From Camellia lanceoleosa (Eukaryota > Streptophyta > Magnoliopsida > Ericales > Theaceae), in contig CM045762.1 in assembly GCA_025200525.1 (NCBI GenBank), forward strand, positions 129,755,679-129,819,678: a DNA stretch of 64,000 nucleotides, given 5' to 3'. The position numbers and the translations under genes are program-made. Position 1 is the first letter of the stretch; each line of letters begins with the position of its first letter. Below, piece after piece: positions 23,966 through 36,000 of this stretch. The notes under the pieces are model-generated. The model was given only the letters and a program-made list of their open reading frames with translations, did no database searches and had not been told where the DNA came from.

Positions 23966-24377
23966 AAGCAACTTCAATTGTATGCAAGAGTAGGAGAACT
24001 CTGTTTTGAAATCAATGAAATTGAAGGTTGTGGTACTGAAAATTTTCGGATTTGGTCCAAAAATGGTCTTAGTTGTGAAAAGATTAATTTGAACAAAGTC
24101 AACTTTTATTAAAACTTTTCAAAACTATTTTCGATATGGATCAGAACTGGACACGCCTGAGATCTGTCACTGAGATGCAGAACCCCGGATCCTAGCAACT
24201 GGAAAGTTGCCCCTAGTCTGAATAATCATGCGACCAGGTGGCAACGGAAAGTTGCCCTAGTCCGAATAACTGCATCGAGATCACGATGAATGCTGATGGA
24301 CAAAGATGATAGAGATGATCAATATGGACAAAGTTGATCGGGGAAAAAGTTGTGGCTGAACTTCAGAATGAAGCTGC

Positions 24378-24586
24378 CTACGTATCCCAAGGATGGGAAT
24401 CAAGCCTTACGTAGTTCAGGCTTAGGTTCGCTCGGGTATTTTCACTCTCCTTTTGCGCTCTAACTTTTGCCAAGGCCGCCCTTTGCGGGTTTTCAACCTT
24501 GCGAGGTCATTTTTTATAATTTCAAATTTTTTGTGCTCTGAGTTTTGCCTAGGTCGCCCTTTTGGGTTTTCGGCCTAGCGATCTTC
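24378..24586. other. Hairpins and direct repeat directly after the giant element's pol
   Basis: 24378-24414 begins CTACGTA and ends TACGTAG, with complementary tccca and tggga between, so it can fold into a hairpin. From about 24460 and again from about 24535 follow two similar modules, each built of a ctctRacttttgcc word, a gccgcccttt-like G/C loop, gggttttc and a ccttgcga or cctagcga word that pairs with its own start. In the element's orientation this lies just downstream of the integrase stop codon. Confidence 0.6.
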
Positions 24587-25763
24587 TCATGGGTAATATT
24601 TCTTCAACTTGTCCATATTGATCGGTTGGGAAAACTCTAAGCCATCTAGATCCATCAGAACCACAGCTCCACCTGACCAGATTGACTTGATGATATAGGG
24701 GCTAGTCCAATTGGGTTTGAACTTGCCCCTCGGGTCGTGGATGGGAGCTCGGTTGTCTTTGAGCACGAAATCTCCTTCTTTCAAATTCCTGGACTTAACC
24801 TTCTTGTTGAAAGCCCGGGCAATTCTGCGTTGGTAACCTTGGACGTGGTACAGTGCCTTCAGCCTTCTCTCGTCGAAGAGCACAAGTTCCTCAAATCTGC
24901 TCTGCTGCCAATCCGCTTCGGCTATCTGACACTCTGCCAATACTCGTAATGACGGGACCTCAATCTCAATGGGCAAAACGGCCTCCATCCCATAAACCAA
25001 TGAGTACGGAGTCGCCCCAGTAGAAGTTCTGATTGAAGTCCGGTAGCCCCACAGAGCGAACGACAACTTATCTGGCCAGTCCCAGTAGGTTTCCACCATC
25101 TTCTGTAGTACGTGCTTGATATTCTTGTTGGCGACCTCAACTGCTCCATTGGTCTGCGGCCGATAGGTAGACGACTTATGAAAAGCCACTTTGTATTTCT
25201 CCAACAAATCAATCACCTCCTTCTTAAAGTGGGAACCATTGTCTGAAATTATTTCGTTTGGGACCCCGTAGCGACAGATGATGTTGTTTCTGATAAATTT
25301 TGCGACATGCGAAGCCTTCAACACCGCATAAGATTGGGCCTCAACCCACTTTGTGAAATAATCTATCGCTACCAAGATGAACTCATGCCCATGCGACCCC
25401 TTTGGCGTATGACTCGATTACATCAATTTTCGGTGAAATTGGCCATGGTGAAGTCATGTTGTACAGCTTTGACGGCGGAATGTTCATGCGATTTGCATGA
25501 ATCTGACATTTGTGACATCGCCGGACGAAACCAATACAATCCTCCTCCATGGTGGACCAGTAATAACCCTGTCTGAGGATCTTCCGTGCCAACATTACCC
25601 CATTCATGTGCGCACCACATTCTCTCCCGTGGATGGCTTCCATCAGACGCTTTGACGCTTCAGCATCAACGCCGCTTTTGCATTCCCAGATGACCCTTTT
25701 ATCTGATTTACCCCGCAGATGATGGTGAACGCCATTCTCTGATTGCCCTTTTGTCTTTGGCAT
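24587..25763 (-). pseudogene. pol: Integrase of the giant element, one frameshift
   Basis: Inserts the element's cDNA into the genome. The upstream piece (25763-25383) carries the HHCC zinc finger (HGRECGAHMNG ... CHKCQ) and the first catalytic Asp (KIDVIE). The frame then shifts near 25395. The second piece (25375-24587, 262 aa) starts within the catalytic core and has SDNGSHF (second Asp, residue 45) and NGAVEVANK (Glu, residue 80), then the C-terminal DNA-binding part ending KLKKYYP. The three catalytic acids are all present, so only the frameshift breaks it. No chromodomain follows, as expected for the Tat lineage. Confidence 0.88.
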
Positions 25764-27855
25764 TTACCTGGCGGGTATGCTTCTTTCTCCAAAGTTCCGG
25801 ATGTCGTAATACCGGGGTTTCATCACGAACTTCATCTATAGCGCAATCGACTTGTGGCGGTGCAAATTTACCGTCGATGATGACTGGACGCATCCGGACT
25901 CCACACGGGATGTCTATCATAGAAGATAGAGTTGCTAAAGAATCTGCGAACCTGTTGTTCTCTCTTAGTAGATGAGTAAAACTTAGCTTCTCAAACCAAG
26001 GAATCAGCAAATCCAAGGTCTGGTGATACGTCATCATCTTTTCCTCTTTTACTTTCCAGTCTTCTTTAGCTTGAGACACAACAAGGTTCGAGTCCCCAAT
26101 GACGTCCAACCGTCTTGCCCTTAGTTCCAGGGCCGCTTCTAGACCAGCAATGCACGCCTCGTATTCTGCTTCGTTGTTCGAGACTTTGAATCGGAGCTTG
26201 AAGGCTAGAGGGATACGGGAATTATCGGGTGCTATCAGCAACACCCCTATCCCATATCCGTATTGATTTGACGCTCTGTCAAAGTACATCGTCCAAGTTT
26301 CGTCGTCGATGTGTAAAATGGCTTCAACTGGGAATAAATACTCAACTGCTTCACCCCCTTCCACTGGATGGTCGGCTAAGAACTCTGCCACTGCCCTTCC
26401 TTTGACCGACTTGCGCGTTACATACTTTAGATCAAATTCAGAGAGCAATAGCAACAAACAAGCTAGCCTACCTGTAAGTGCTGGTTTCTCGAAAAGATAT
26501 TTGATGGGATCAAGTCGTGAAACCAACATTACAGAGTGAGCTAACAGGTAGTGCCGCAACTTCCTGGTAGCCCATACCAAAGCTAAGCAAGCCTTTTCCA
26601 GTGGGGTATAGCGAGTTTCGTACTCCAGCATCTTCTTGTTGAGATAGTAGATGGCTCTCTCCACCTTGTCTTCTGATTCTTGTGCAAGCATGCAGCCCAT
26701 TGTAGTTTCAGTTACTGACAGATACAAAATCAACGGTTTCCCTGGTTCTGGCGGTGACAACACGGGTGGGTTCTGTAAATATTCTTTAATCTGTTCAAAA
26801 GCAGCTTGACATCGGCCGTCCCATTGGAACTTCTTTCCTTTCTTGAGGAGGCCAAAAAGTGGTTCACAAGTCAAGGTTAATTTTGAGATAAACCGTCTTA
26901 TGAATTGCACTTTACCCAGAAAGCCTCGCACCTCCTTTTCAGTCCTTGGTGGTGGTATTTCTAGGATGGCCCTAATTTTGGAAGGGTCGACCTCAATGCC
27001 CCTTTGTGTAATCAGAAACCCCAGTATTTTTCCCACTGTAACACCGAATGTACACTTCTGAGGGTTTAGCCGTAACCAGAATTCCCTGATCCTTTGAAAA
27101 AACTTGTGCAAGGCGGTGTAGTGACCCTCTCTTTCCTTGGATTTGACAATCATGTCGTCCACATACACCTCAACCTCTTTGTGGATCATGTCGTGTAATA
27201 TTGTGGTTGCGGCCCGTTGATAAGTAGCTCCAGCGTTCTTCAACCCAAATGGCATGACTCTATAGCAGTATGTCCCCCACGGGGTGGTGAATGCAGTCTT
27301 TTCCCTATCTTCTGGTGCCATCACTATCTGGTTGTGGCCTGAGAAGCCATCCATGAATGAGAGCAAAGCATGCCCCACTGTGAAATCCACCAACTCATCA
27401 ATATGCGGTAGGGGAAAGTTGTCCTTCGGACTAGCTCTGTTCAAATCCCTGAAGTCTACGCATACTCGGATCCTGCCATTCTTCTTTGGCACCGGAACAA
27501 TGTTGGCCAACCAAGTCGGATATTCAGATACCAGCAGGAAGCCCGCGTTGATTTGCTTGGTGACCTCTTCTTTAATCTTGAGAGCCTAGTCCGGGCGGAT
27601 CCTCCTGAGTTTCGCTGATGTGTCGGGCCTCGGGTCAAGGGATCCGATCTTCGTACAATCTCGTGATCGATTCTGCATGTCTTCGTAGGACCACGCGAAA
27701 ACATCATTAAAATCTTTTAATAAAGCGACTAGGCGCTCGCGTTCCTCTGAAGATAACGTGGACCCGATCTGGACCAAGCTGGGTCCTCCTCGACTAATGT
27801 TCACGGTAGTGATTTCATCCATTAAAGGTTTGACAAATCTCTTGCTCTTGCTCAA
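25708..27855 (-). pseudogene. pol: Reverse transcriptase, RNase H and archaeal-type RNase H
   Basis: The main open stretch (27510-25708, 600 aa) starts inside RT. It holds the first catalytic Asp (SFMDGFSG, residue 54) and the YVDD box (116-119). The usual RNase H follows (about 260-380) but lacks its first catalytic Asp (LYLSVTETTMG), as is common in Tat elements. A second RNase H (about 404-530) has FDRASN (Asp 411), NNEAEYEA (445-452), GDSNLVV (Asp 473) and FADSLATL (Asp 523), the archaeal-type domain that defines Tat. Upstream, 27855-27589 encodes the RT lead-in (ERLVALLKDFNDVFAWSYED) and is separated by an in-frame TAG at 27586, probably a former Trp codon. The catalytic RT core is otherwise intact. 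Confidence 0.92.
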
Positions 27856-28429
27856 TTAAACGTAAAACTGGAGGAACTTCGTCCTCATCGTTTTCATCAA
27901 AGTTTTGAAAGTCTGAATTAATGCAATAAATCAAGGGCATAGAAAAGTACTCAGAAACCACAGTTACTTGATTCTCATTAAGTTCATCCAAATCGTCCGA
28001 TTCGTTTACAACAGACTCAAATGAAAAGGAAAAAGACGACCTAGACAGGACTGTGGCATCCGGGTTAACATCCCCAGGAGTACCAGACTCAGACTCAGTC
28101 GAGCTGGAATTTGATTTCGACTCACAAGACTCAGTGGAATCAGATTCCGGCTCACTACCTGACCCGGTGCTGCTGGACAAAAATCCCTTCTCGTATTGCC
28201 AAGTGAGAGAGGGTGCGATAGATGCATCCAAGATAGTTGCTGGTTGGCGCGCAGCCGTTTCATCCCCAATCATGGAAACCGCGAAGTTATCCCCCAAGCA
28301 CTTATGGTCGATCGGAGGATCAGAGAGTAGACATGCCAGCGCTACCCCCGTTTCAAATTCTGTGCCCTTAAGATCCACTGCCTTACACTGCTCAACCTCA
28401 GCTGATGGGTCTGGCTCGCCTGGGCAACG
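27815..28429 (-). pseudogene. pol: Acidic Ser/Glu-rich linker between protease and RT
   Basis: In frame with the protease region upstream except for a TAG at 28430. It encodes a low-complexity stretch rich in Ser, Glu and Asp (GSEPESDSTESCESKSNSSS) and then a short hydrophobic part ending PPVLRLIEQEQE. A frameshift near 27840 separates it from the RT lead-in. Such acidic spacers are common between protease and RT in large Tat elements. No enzymatic motif is visible. Confidence 0.65.
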
Positions 28430-29600
28430 CTATCCTCGATAGTTGCAGTCGAAGAAGATCTCGAAACTCGCACGCCGCTTCTCTGCGTTTAACCACGGCT
28501 CTGGGAAGCCGCAAAATGGAAAGTCCTCCCCCTCCCGGACAAAGCGTCCGTTCAGGGTACCCTGAATGGGCCTATGCATTAACTCAAAAGGCTTCCCAGC
28601 CTGCTTTGCTCTGGCTCTTCCGGCCATTTCTGTTCCCTTCCTCACCCAGTCCTCTTTGGTGGGCAGATAACCCAAGCCAAAGGTATGAGGGTTGTGTGGC
28701 ACTTCGGCCAATGCTGCAACGCCTTTTCGGCCGCTCCTTCCTAATCCCATCCCGGGGATGTGTTGTAGCTTGTTCATGAGGTAGACGGATTGAGCACTGA
28801 CGTACACACCTTCATTCATAGCCATAATATTCTGCACCACTTGGGCCTCAGCCAAAGTGAACCCTGATAAGAACACATCCTCCGTGCCATGCTCGATTTC
28901 TAGAACTGGTGTAGACACTTCCGGCGGCGGATGGATGGATGAATTTCCAAAGACGATAGCCACCCCCTTCCTGTGAGGGTACTTCAGCATTTGATGTAAA
29001 GTGGAAGAGACTGCCTTTACTTGGTGCAACCACGGTCGCCCCAAGAGTAAGTTGAAGGTTGCGGGAACGTCCAAGACATGAAATTCGATGTTGTGTTGTC
29101 TTGGACCAACCTGGGTCTGAATCTTGACAGTCCCCATCACTTCCCTGCTAGTATTATCATATGCTCTGATCACTTGAGTAGTCGGCATGAAGTCCGCGGG
29201 CTTCAACCCGATTGCATACGCTGTTCTGGCTGGGCAGACATTGATGGCGGACCCGGTATCAACAAGTACCACCGGTATCCACTTGTCTCTACACTCCACG
29301 GAAACATAGAGAGGTTTGTTATGATTTGTGCCCTCAGGCGGTAGTTCTTTGTCTGAAAAGGTTAATGCCGGGGAACCTCCTCCCGGAAAGACCAGCCCAA
29401 CTAGCTGCTCTGGTGTAGTATCTATAGAGAGTTTGGCCTTGTCCATAGCAGATAGGACAGCCTGTCTGTGTACTCGCGACGCCATAAGCAGTCCCCAGAT
29501 AGAGATGTCTGCTTGTATCTTCTTCAATTGCTTAAGCACAGCTTCTTCTTTAACTGCTTTCCTTCGCTTCTCACCTTTTGTCTTTCCTAGACGCCTCAGG
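28430..29600 (-). pseudogene. pol: Aspartic protease with G-patch domain
   Basis: Processes the gag-pol polyprotein. The 369-residue open stretch from 29539 shows VDTGSAINVCP (catalytic Asp at residue 94 in DTGS) and later NLLLGRPWLH, the second retropepsin signature. After it, residues about 258-292 (IPGMGLGRSGRKG ... FGLGY) form a G-patch, an RNA-associated glycine-rich domain that also follows the protease in some retroviruses and in Tat/Ogre polyproteins. Coding similarity extends upstream of 29539 as a Lys-rich stretch. The reading frame is stopped by TAG at 28430. The protease itself looks intact in this copy. Confidence 0.88.
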
Positions 29601-29825
29601 TTGGTCTAAGTGCTGGGGCTTGAAATATCGCCCACTTCTTGTCATATGAGCGATCTCGTCAATATACCAGGTATCATCCGGTTGACTACTCCCCTAGTCC
29701 TCATCTGTGTGGGCAAGACATAAGTCATCGTCTTCCCACCACATTCCGTCGGCAGCTAACAGACACCTGTCCGGCTTCGGTATGATCGTACTCGTAGCAC
29801 CCTCAGTCCTCATGCCCGCAGCATT

Positions 29826-32034
29826 TTATGTTCCCGTGCACACAGCACTCTCGACCCCCACATGGGCCTTAGCTGTTTTGATTCTCTCGAAATCCTCCAA
29901 TCTTTGATGTTCCAGCTGCGTCAGTGCAGCTGGTGGTTCAATACTCCCTGCATTTACAATCCCCAAGTTTTGAGCGAAATTCTTAGTATCGGCGCTCTCC
30001 GGCGGTGGATTCTGACTCATTTTCCGCCACCATCGATATTTCGCCCTTGCCAGCCTTGTTACTTGATATTCTCTGACGTTTGGTTGATCATCTAACCATC
30101 CCAGAACTTCGCCGACTTATATTCGAACCGGTTGATTCTTTGATCCCCGATTCTTGGTCACTGAAGAACTGGAGGTGGGCAAGGTCCTCTCCCACAGCTG
30201 TTAGATCATCCATTCCCCGTTCAAATCTGTCCCCCTGAATCACACATAACTCTGCTTTTTCTGGCAGCCCTACACTCAGCTCAGACTGGCCCATTGACTG
30301 GATATATTCACTCGGATCATAAGCTCCTTCAGCAAGATTCCCGGACTATTCAATCTCAGACTCAGCAACTCCCTTTTCCTCTGAAATCTGCCCTGTACCA
30401 TCTTCGGTGGTCACCACCACTGGCTTAGATTGGGTTGTGGAGATGTCCATCATGCACAAGTCAGTGCAGACAGGAAGGATCACCTCTGGCTTAGGTAGGT
30501 AGGATGGGGTGATATAGATACTAGGATCGTAAGACACGACCTCAGTTTGGATGAAGTTGATTCTGTTGGGAGGAGGGGCTTGGTTATGTGGTGAGAGAGG
30601 ATTTTTCGTGACGTTGGGTTTTTCGGGAGGCGCGATCACCTGCTTGTCAATAAGATCCTGGATCTCATGACGCAATCTGAAACAACGGTCGGTGTCATGA
30701 CCGTGCTGTTGGTGATACGCGCAGTATTTTGCCGGGTTATGAGAGAGAGGGAGGGGATTTGGTAGTGGCCTCGGCTCTAGGGGCGTCAAATGCTTCTTCC
30801 TGATTAATACCCCCAGAGCCTTGGACAGGGGCATATAGAGGAGGGTGAAGGTTCTTTGGCCTCTGGGTTGATATTTAGTGTTTTGGGTATTGCTTCTAGA
30901 TGCGCCAGAGAAAGGCGTGGCTGTCGTGGGTCTTGGGGGAGGGGGAGTGGTGGTGACCATGCTTACCTCTGAAGCTCATGCAGTCGCAGCGCCACTTGGG
31001 CCTGCGTTATTGTTACGGTTGAAAGTCCTTCTGGGTTGCTCCTTATCCTGGTCGATCAGGCCTTGTTTTATGGCATTCTCGATCTGTACCCCCATCTCAT
31101 GTAAATCTGAGAAGGTGGGAAAGGGAAGTACGATCATCTTCTGCATCAATTTCGGTTGGAGATTGCGCACAATCATCCTGATTTGATCTTTGTCTGTAGG
31201 CCTCAAAGTCATCATCGATGCTTTTGCCCTCCAATGAGTTACGAAGTCTGAGAAAGTCTCATTGGGTTCCTGCCTCGTTGTTTCGAGATCATGGGTTGTA
31301 ATCTCGATCTGTGTATTGTACGAGTACTGTGCAACAAAGGCCTCAGCCATTTCATCCTAGCTTCTTTTTACCTCATCTTCTAACTTCACGTACCAGATAG
31401 CTGCCACACCCGACAAAGTTCGGCCAAACAGGGAAAGCTTTTGTGGTCGGGTTAGGCCCATGGGCCGCATGATGTTTGAGAATAGCCGAAGATGGACCAT
31501 GGGATCTCCGGACCCGTCGAAGCGGTCAATTTGTGGCATCTTGAACCTGTCTGGCAATGTTACGGCTACATCGGTGTACCTATCTTTGATGTCCGGAATG
31601 GCTTTTACCCCTTGTGATTTCTTGAAAAACTTCTCAAGCTTGCTCAGTTTTAGGGCTGTATGGTCTATCTCGAACTCGAAAGGAGAGTCCGGGTGGTTGG
31701 GTGTATGAGTCTTGGACAGTTGAGGTGGAAGCGGGGGCGGAGCTAGCCCCGTTGGAAGGTTTGTGTCCTCTTGGATATTCTGGACATTTGGCACGGTGTT
31801 CTGGGTGTTTGGCAGAGCATTCTGAACAGTAGGAGCCTGCTCGGGTAATGGGGGCCCCGTGGAGGAGGAACCCGATGAAGTAGATGTCGATTTTGTTCAC
31901 CTAGTAATGAGCTCGGCTTGCTGGGCCATGACTGTGGCCTGTTGCTTACAAAATTCCACTTGGCGGATGGTATCCTCATGCATCTGTCTCATGCTCTCTT
32001 GCATTTGATGCATCATTTCCTCTATCCCGGCCAT
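29826..32034 (-). pseudogene. gag: gag of the giant element, stop-interrupted
   Basis: Nucleocapsid/capsid precursor. The ATG at 32034 opens a Met/Gln-rich coiled coil (MAGIEEMMHQMQESMRQMHE), the usual start of Tat gag proteins. A TGA at 31897-31899, a TAG at 31357, a TGA at 30976 and a TAG at 30346 interrupt one continuous frame. Between them are the capsid-like core (FDGSGDPMVHLRLFSNIM; ETTRQEPNETFSDFVTHWRA) and a zinc-knuckle-like CAYHQQHGHDTDRC. After about 30100 the frame shifts and the tail (MSQNPPPESADTKNFAQNLG) runs to 29826. All four stops are TAG or TGA, consistent with G-to-A changes on the coding strand or C-to-T at CGA. No intact gag product is possible. Confidence 0.88.
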
Positions 32035-32998
32035 ATTCTGTTAGTCCAGCTGACTGACCGGTAAGTGTATCTCTATGGCGGAAACAGAAATCCCAACCGA
32101 TCGCTTGTCGCTAAAGTAGCCCGCATTCCCGATAATCCTCGCTCGACATTAATCGCCTCCTTGGCCTTCTTCTAACAACTGGGGGTAGGGAGTGGAACAC
32201 TGGATGTCCGTCAACCAGATCCTCAGATCGATTGAGTCGACGACCTCATGTCCAAAGTGCTTGGGGAATATCTACTGGTTCGGCAGCAATTGTGCTAAAA
32301 ACCTTGTCCCTAGCAAAAAGATAAATAAAGCGAAAAGGAAATAAATAACCAGATAAACGGACAAAGATAATGTTTTAAATTAAATACACAACACACGGGC
32401 ATGACAACACACGGTAGTAAGTCAATACACACCGCCCTCAAACACCGATCAATATCCTCAATCATCGCCCCTAAAACTCAATCGGATACCCGCAGATAAT
32501 CGATTCTCAAATCTTGACCGATGCCCGCAGTTCGATGCCCAAACTCATAAACTGATGCATGCATTCCTGTAGAGATGCACTCTAAAAGCACATAACAGAT
32601 AAGTGAGAGCCAAAACACCCCTATGTTGGGGGTAGGGTTTCCCTGTCCTATTTTGTCAGGAGCTAGGGTTTCACTACGCACGCAGCGGTTTCAAACAACC
32701 TATATCAGGTAAGCAACCTGTCCTAGTTTGGAATGGTCACTATGGATCCGAATATGCACTAGGTCGAATGGTCAAAAAAGGTGCCCCGGTAAAACCGGGG
32801 TTTTTGTTCCCATACTGGTAGAGCCCACAACCGGTCAGCCTTATGGTCATGCCTTGACAAGACAAGCCTCCGGCAAACCATTCAGAAATAGCAGATGGCA
32901 AACACGGTGTCCTAGGCACACCAATGCAAATGCAATGCAAAGAAACACACAAGTGTAGTCAAAACCAGATATCATGAGTTCGAGTCAAGTTCTCTAAG
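32035..32998 (-). other. Untranslated leader of the giant element
   Basis: About 0.96 kb between the primer-binding site and the gag ATG, without a convincing reading frame. Classical Ogre elements carry an additional ORF here; none is seen. Confidence 0.6.
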
Positions 32999-33016
32999 TC
33001 CCCAGCAGAGTCACCA
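32999..33016 (-). other. Primer-binding site of the giant element
   Basis: On the minus strand TGGTGACTCTGCTGGGGA begins five bases after the 5' LTR end. It closely resembles the TGGCGACTCNGCTGGRGA-type site of the gag-only element at 40021 and of Tat/Ogre elements generally, reported as complementary to a tRNA-Arg 3' end. The tRNA identity is from memory and not checked. Confidence 0.75.
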
Positions 33017-33021
33017 GAAAC

Positions 33022-36000
33022 TGTAGACGTCCCCGAACGCCCTGGGAGGGTTAAGTCCCGTTCCGTTCATATTGGGGTCACTACAGTTCAAGGACTCAAA
33101 TGTCACAGTTCTTAATCTTGAACCAAAAAGTCCAAATCCGGCAAATCGATTTTGAAAATAGATTTTTTTGAAAAGAAGTGCCAAACATGGACTGCTTTGC
33201 CAGATACAGAGTCGCCACCTAAATGTTTTTTTAATGGGAAATTTAGGAAACCCTGACTCGGTGCCGAAGGCTACGTGTCTGTCATCACCAAAGTTGCCTC
33301 GGCTCGGGAACTTGGGTACGATTGGGGAAGGTCACTTCGTGAGCACCCCCGCTCGCTCGATCAAAGACCGGCCTCTACTAACCATGATATCTTATTTTGA
33401 AAACATTGTGCGTTCTCATTCCGGTTATTAGCCTAGATTTACTATGTGATGCGCACAGCATACAAGTATAGACTGGATCACCTGAATTGGAACAAAACAC
33501 TTCATGTTCGTTTGTTTGAAAAATGGTTTGATGGTGCTATCCGCAGGTAGGCTAAGACGTGGATTTGCCACCCTCGGGTGGGCATAAGAAAACATGATTT
33601 TGCCACTATCTAGTGGGCTTTAAAACAAACATTTGATGAATTGTTCCAATCCAAATAACCCAACCTCCACCCACAGGCATTCAAGGCAGTTATATCACAT
33701 AAGCAGTTAGCCTCATGGTAAGCATGCTATCATGGCAGTCACTCACACGCATGCAAGGATGCTAAAGCATAAAACTCACCGAGTACTCCAAGCCAAAACA
33801 GAAACTCATTAGAAATCATGCATGATCCTAAATATACAGGATTGCCTAATGCAACACATGCAAAAATGCAACTATAGCAGGCTCGGCTATCCTAAACATG
33901 GCATATGAAATGCTACAGCTATCATGTATTCAACTTGGAATTGAAATACAAATGCAGTTAGTATGATGCGCCGAGTCTGCATGTAAAACAGATGAATGAA
34001 TACAAACATGCTATCATATCATGCTAATTGAAATATGCCCTAATCTAACCATCATAAGCAAGTAAATAAAAGGAAGAAAGACGGGATTGGAAGACATACA
34101 TCACACTCACCCACACTTATTACAATTTTGCCCTCGCAGAGGGTCCAATAAATATACAAATTCCGAATAAAAGAATAGTACAAATAAATAATACATACCA
34201 AATAATGTACAAATTCCTAATTAATTAACAAATTAACTAAGAAAGTCAGAATCGCATGCAAGCCGTGGATCGCCTTTGATTCCACTCCGGGTGATGAATG
34301 ATGCATGTTCGGGTTGCTTTTGTGCGAAAATCCATGACGATGCCCCAATTAGCCTCTGTTTGCACCTGTTCTTGAAATGCGTGCCAAGCTCCAAAAAGTT
34401 GCTGATTCTTCATTTTACTGCAACAGAGAGCAGGAAAGGGGCATCGCAATGTATTTTCACAAATGTATGCATGCCTCGATCCTCGTGCCACCAATCACGC
34501 ATATCGATGCATGATGGCCGAGGAGTCGAATTGCACAACTCAATATGAAATGAATGCATATGAAAATTTAACTAAAACCTAACTCCATCATGGATAATCT
34601 GGAATGTCGGTGACTGGGGAATTGAGACACGTTCCGTTACTTAGAGTACGGAACGTACCTCGTTTCCCGTGCCCAGGCTAACTCCTATCCCGAACACGAT
34701 GTAATATGCATGATATGCATAAAATGCAACTAAGATATAACCTAACATGCAAAATGCTACGAAATGGCATACACGATGCACGAGATGAGACGGCATACAC
34801 AATGCGCTAATATACAACCTAGCATACACACATGCTATGGAATGAAATGGCATACACAATGCAATATGGACTTACACTAACATGAGTGGACCTCAGCCAC
34901 ATTCACATAAGAGGCCATAATGATGAAAATGAGACAACTCGGGATACGTGCACACGTGCACGCAAACCGAGGACCGAACCTACGGCACGGAATGTCACTC
35001 CAACAAGACATGGCAAAACACAAAGAATGGCATACTATCATGAAAAAATCAGAGGTAAAATGAGATGAAAAACATCCCCGAAACCCAGTAAAATGAAACC
35101 CGATGCATGAAACGAGTCTCGAAACACGAGTTTTGGCGCATGAAATGGCCTATAACTATACAATGCATACATAATTTGAATATGAAATGAAAAGACAGAA
35201 GCAAGGAAGCCCCGATAAAAGCATTTTTACAGTTTAGAGTGAGGCCAAACAGTGGGCCTAGGTAGGTCTAAATTAGCATACAAAAATGGCTCCGCAAGGG
35301 AGGTAATGAAGCAAGTCACAAATTCTGGCCCCAAAAAGAGAAGAGGCCTTCTAAAATATTTAATAGGGGCCAAAAATATGATGTATTACAGTTTATGATA
35401 AACTCCAAAAACAGATACAAGTATGCTCAAAATGCTATGCAAGAAATAGGCCAACAAAGGAGCAAAGAAGCAAGTGGTGCATGGAGGTCTCAAAAAAGTG
35501 AGGGCCCTTCAACAATGTTGAAGAGGGACCCAAAATAAGGCTTTTTACAGTTGATGGCCGAGCTCAAAACAGTATACAAATAGGCTCAAAATATCATGCA
35601 AAATGAGGCCACCAAAAGGGCTATAACATGAAGTATACAAAGGGTGTCTCAAATAGCCATACACCCTTAATGAAACATGAAGAGAGGGTCAAAATAGGGC
35701 CATTTTCAGTTCGGGCCAAAGTCCAAAAACAGAGACACAATAGGCTAATAAATCATGCAAAAAAGGGGACCAAAAAGGGGTACAATGGGAAATGGTACAT
35801 GGAGGTCCCAAACAGTGGTGAGACCTTCTTCAATGTTGAAGAAGGACTCAAAATAAGCTCAGTTACAGTTTATATCATGCCTCAAAACAGATTACACATA
35901 GGCCAAAAATACTATGCAAGATAATGGCATACAAAGGGATATTGAAGCAAGTGTAAAATGGGGGTCCCAAACAGGGTAAGACCCTGAATGAAATAGAAAA

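Noticed and set aside
26309..27589. Several plus-strand frames of 70-100 codons opposite RT
   Set aside because: They are shadows of the well-conserved minus-strand RT/RNase H frame and resemble nothing.
28053..28779. Plus-strand frames of 124-129 codons opposite the protease and linker
   Set aside because: Mirror frames of the Ser/Glu-rich linker and G-patch region, with no domain and no promoter.
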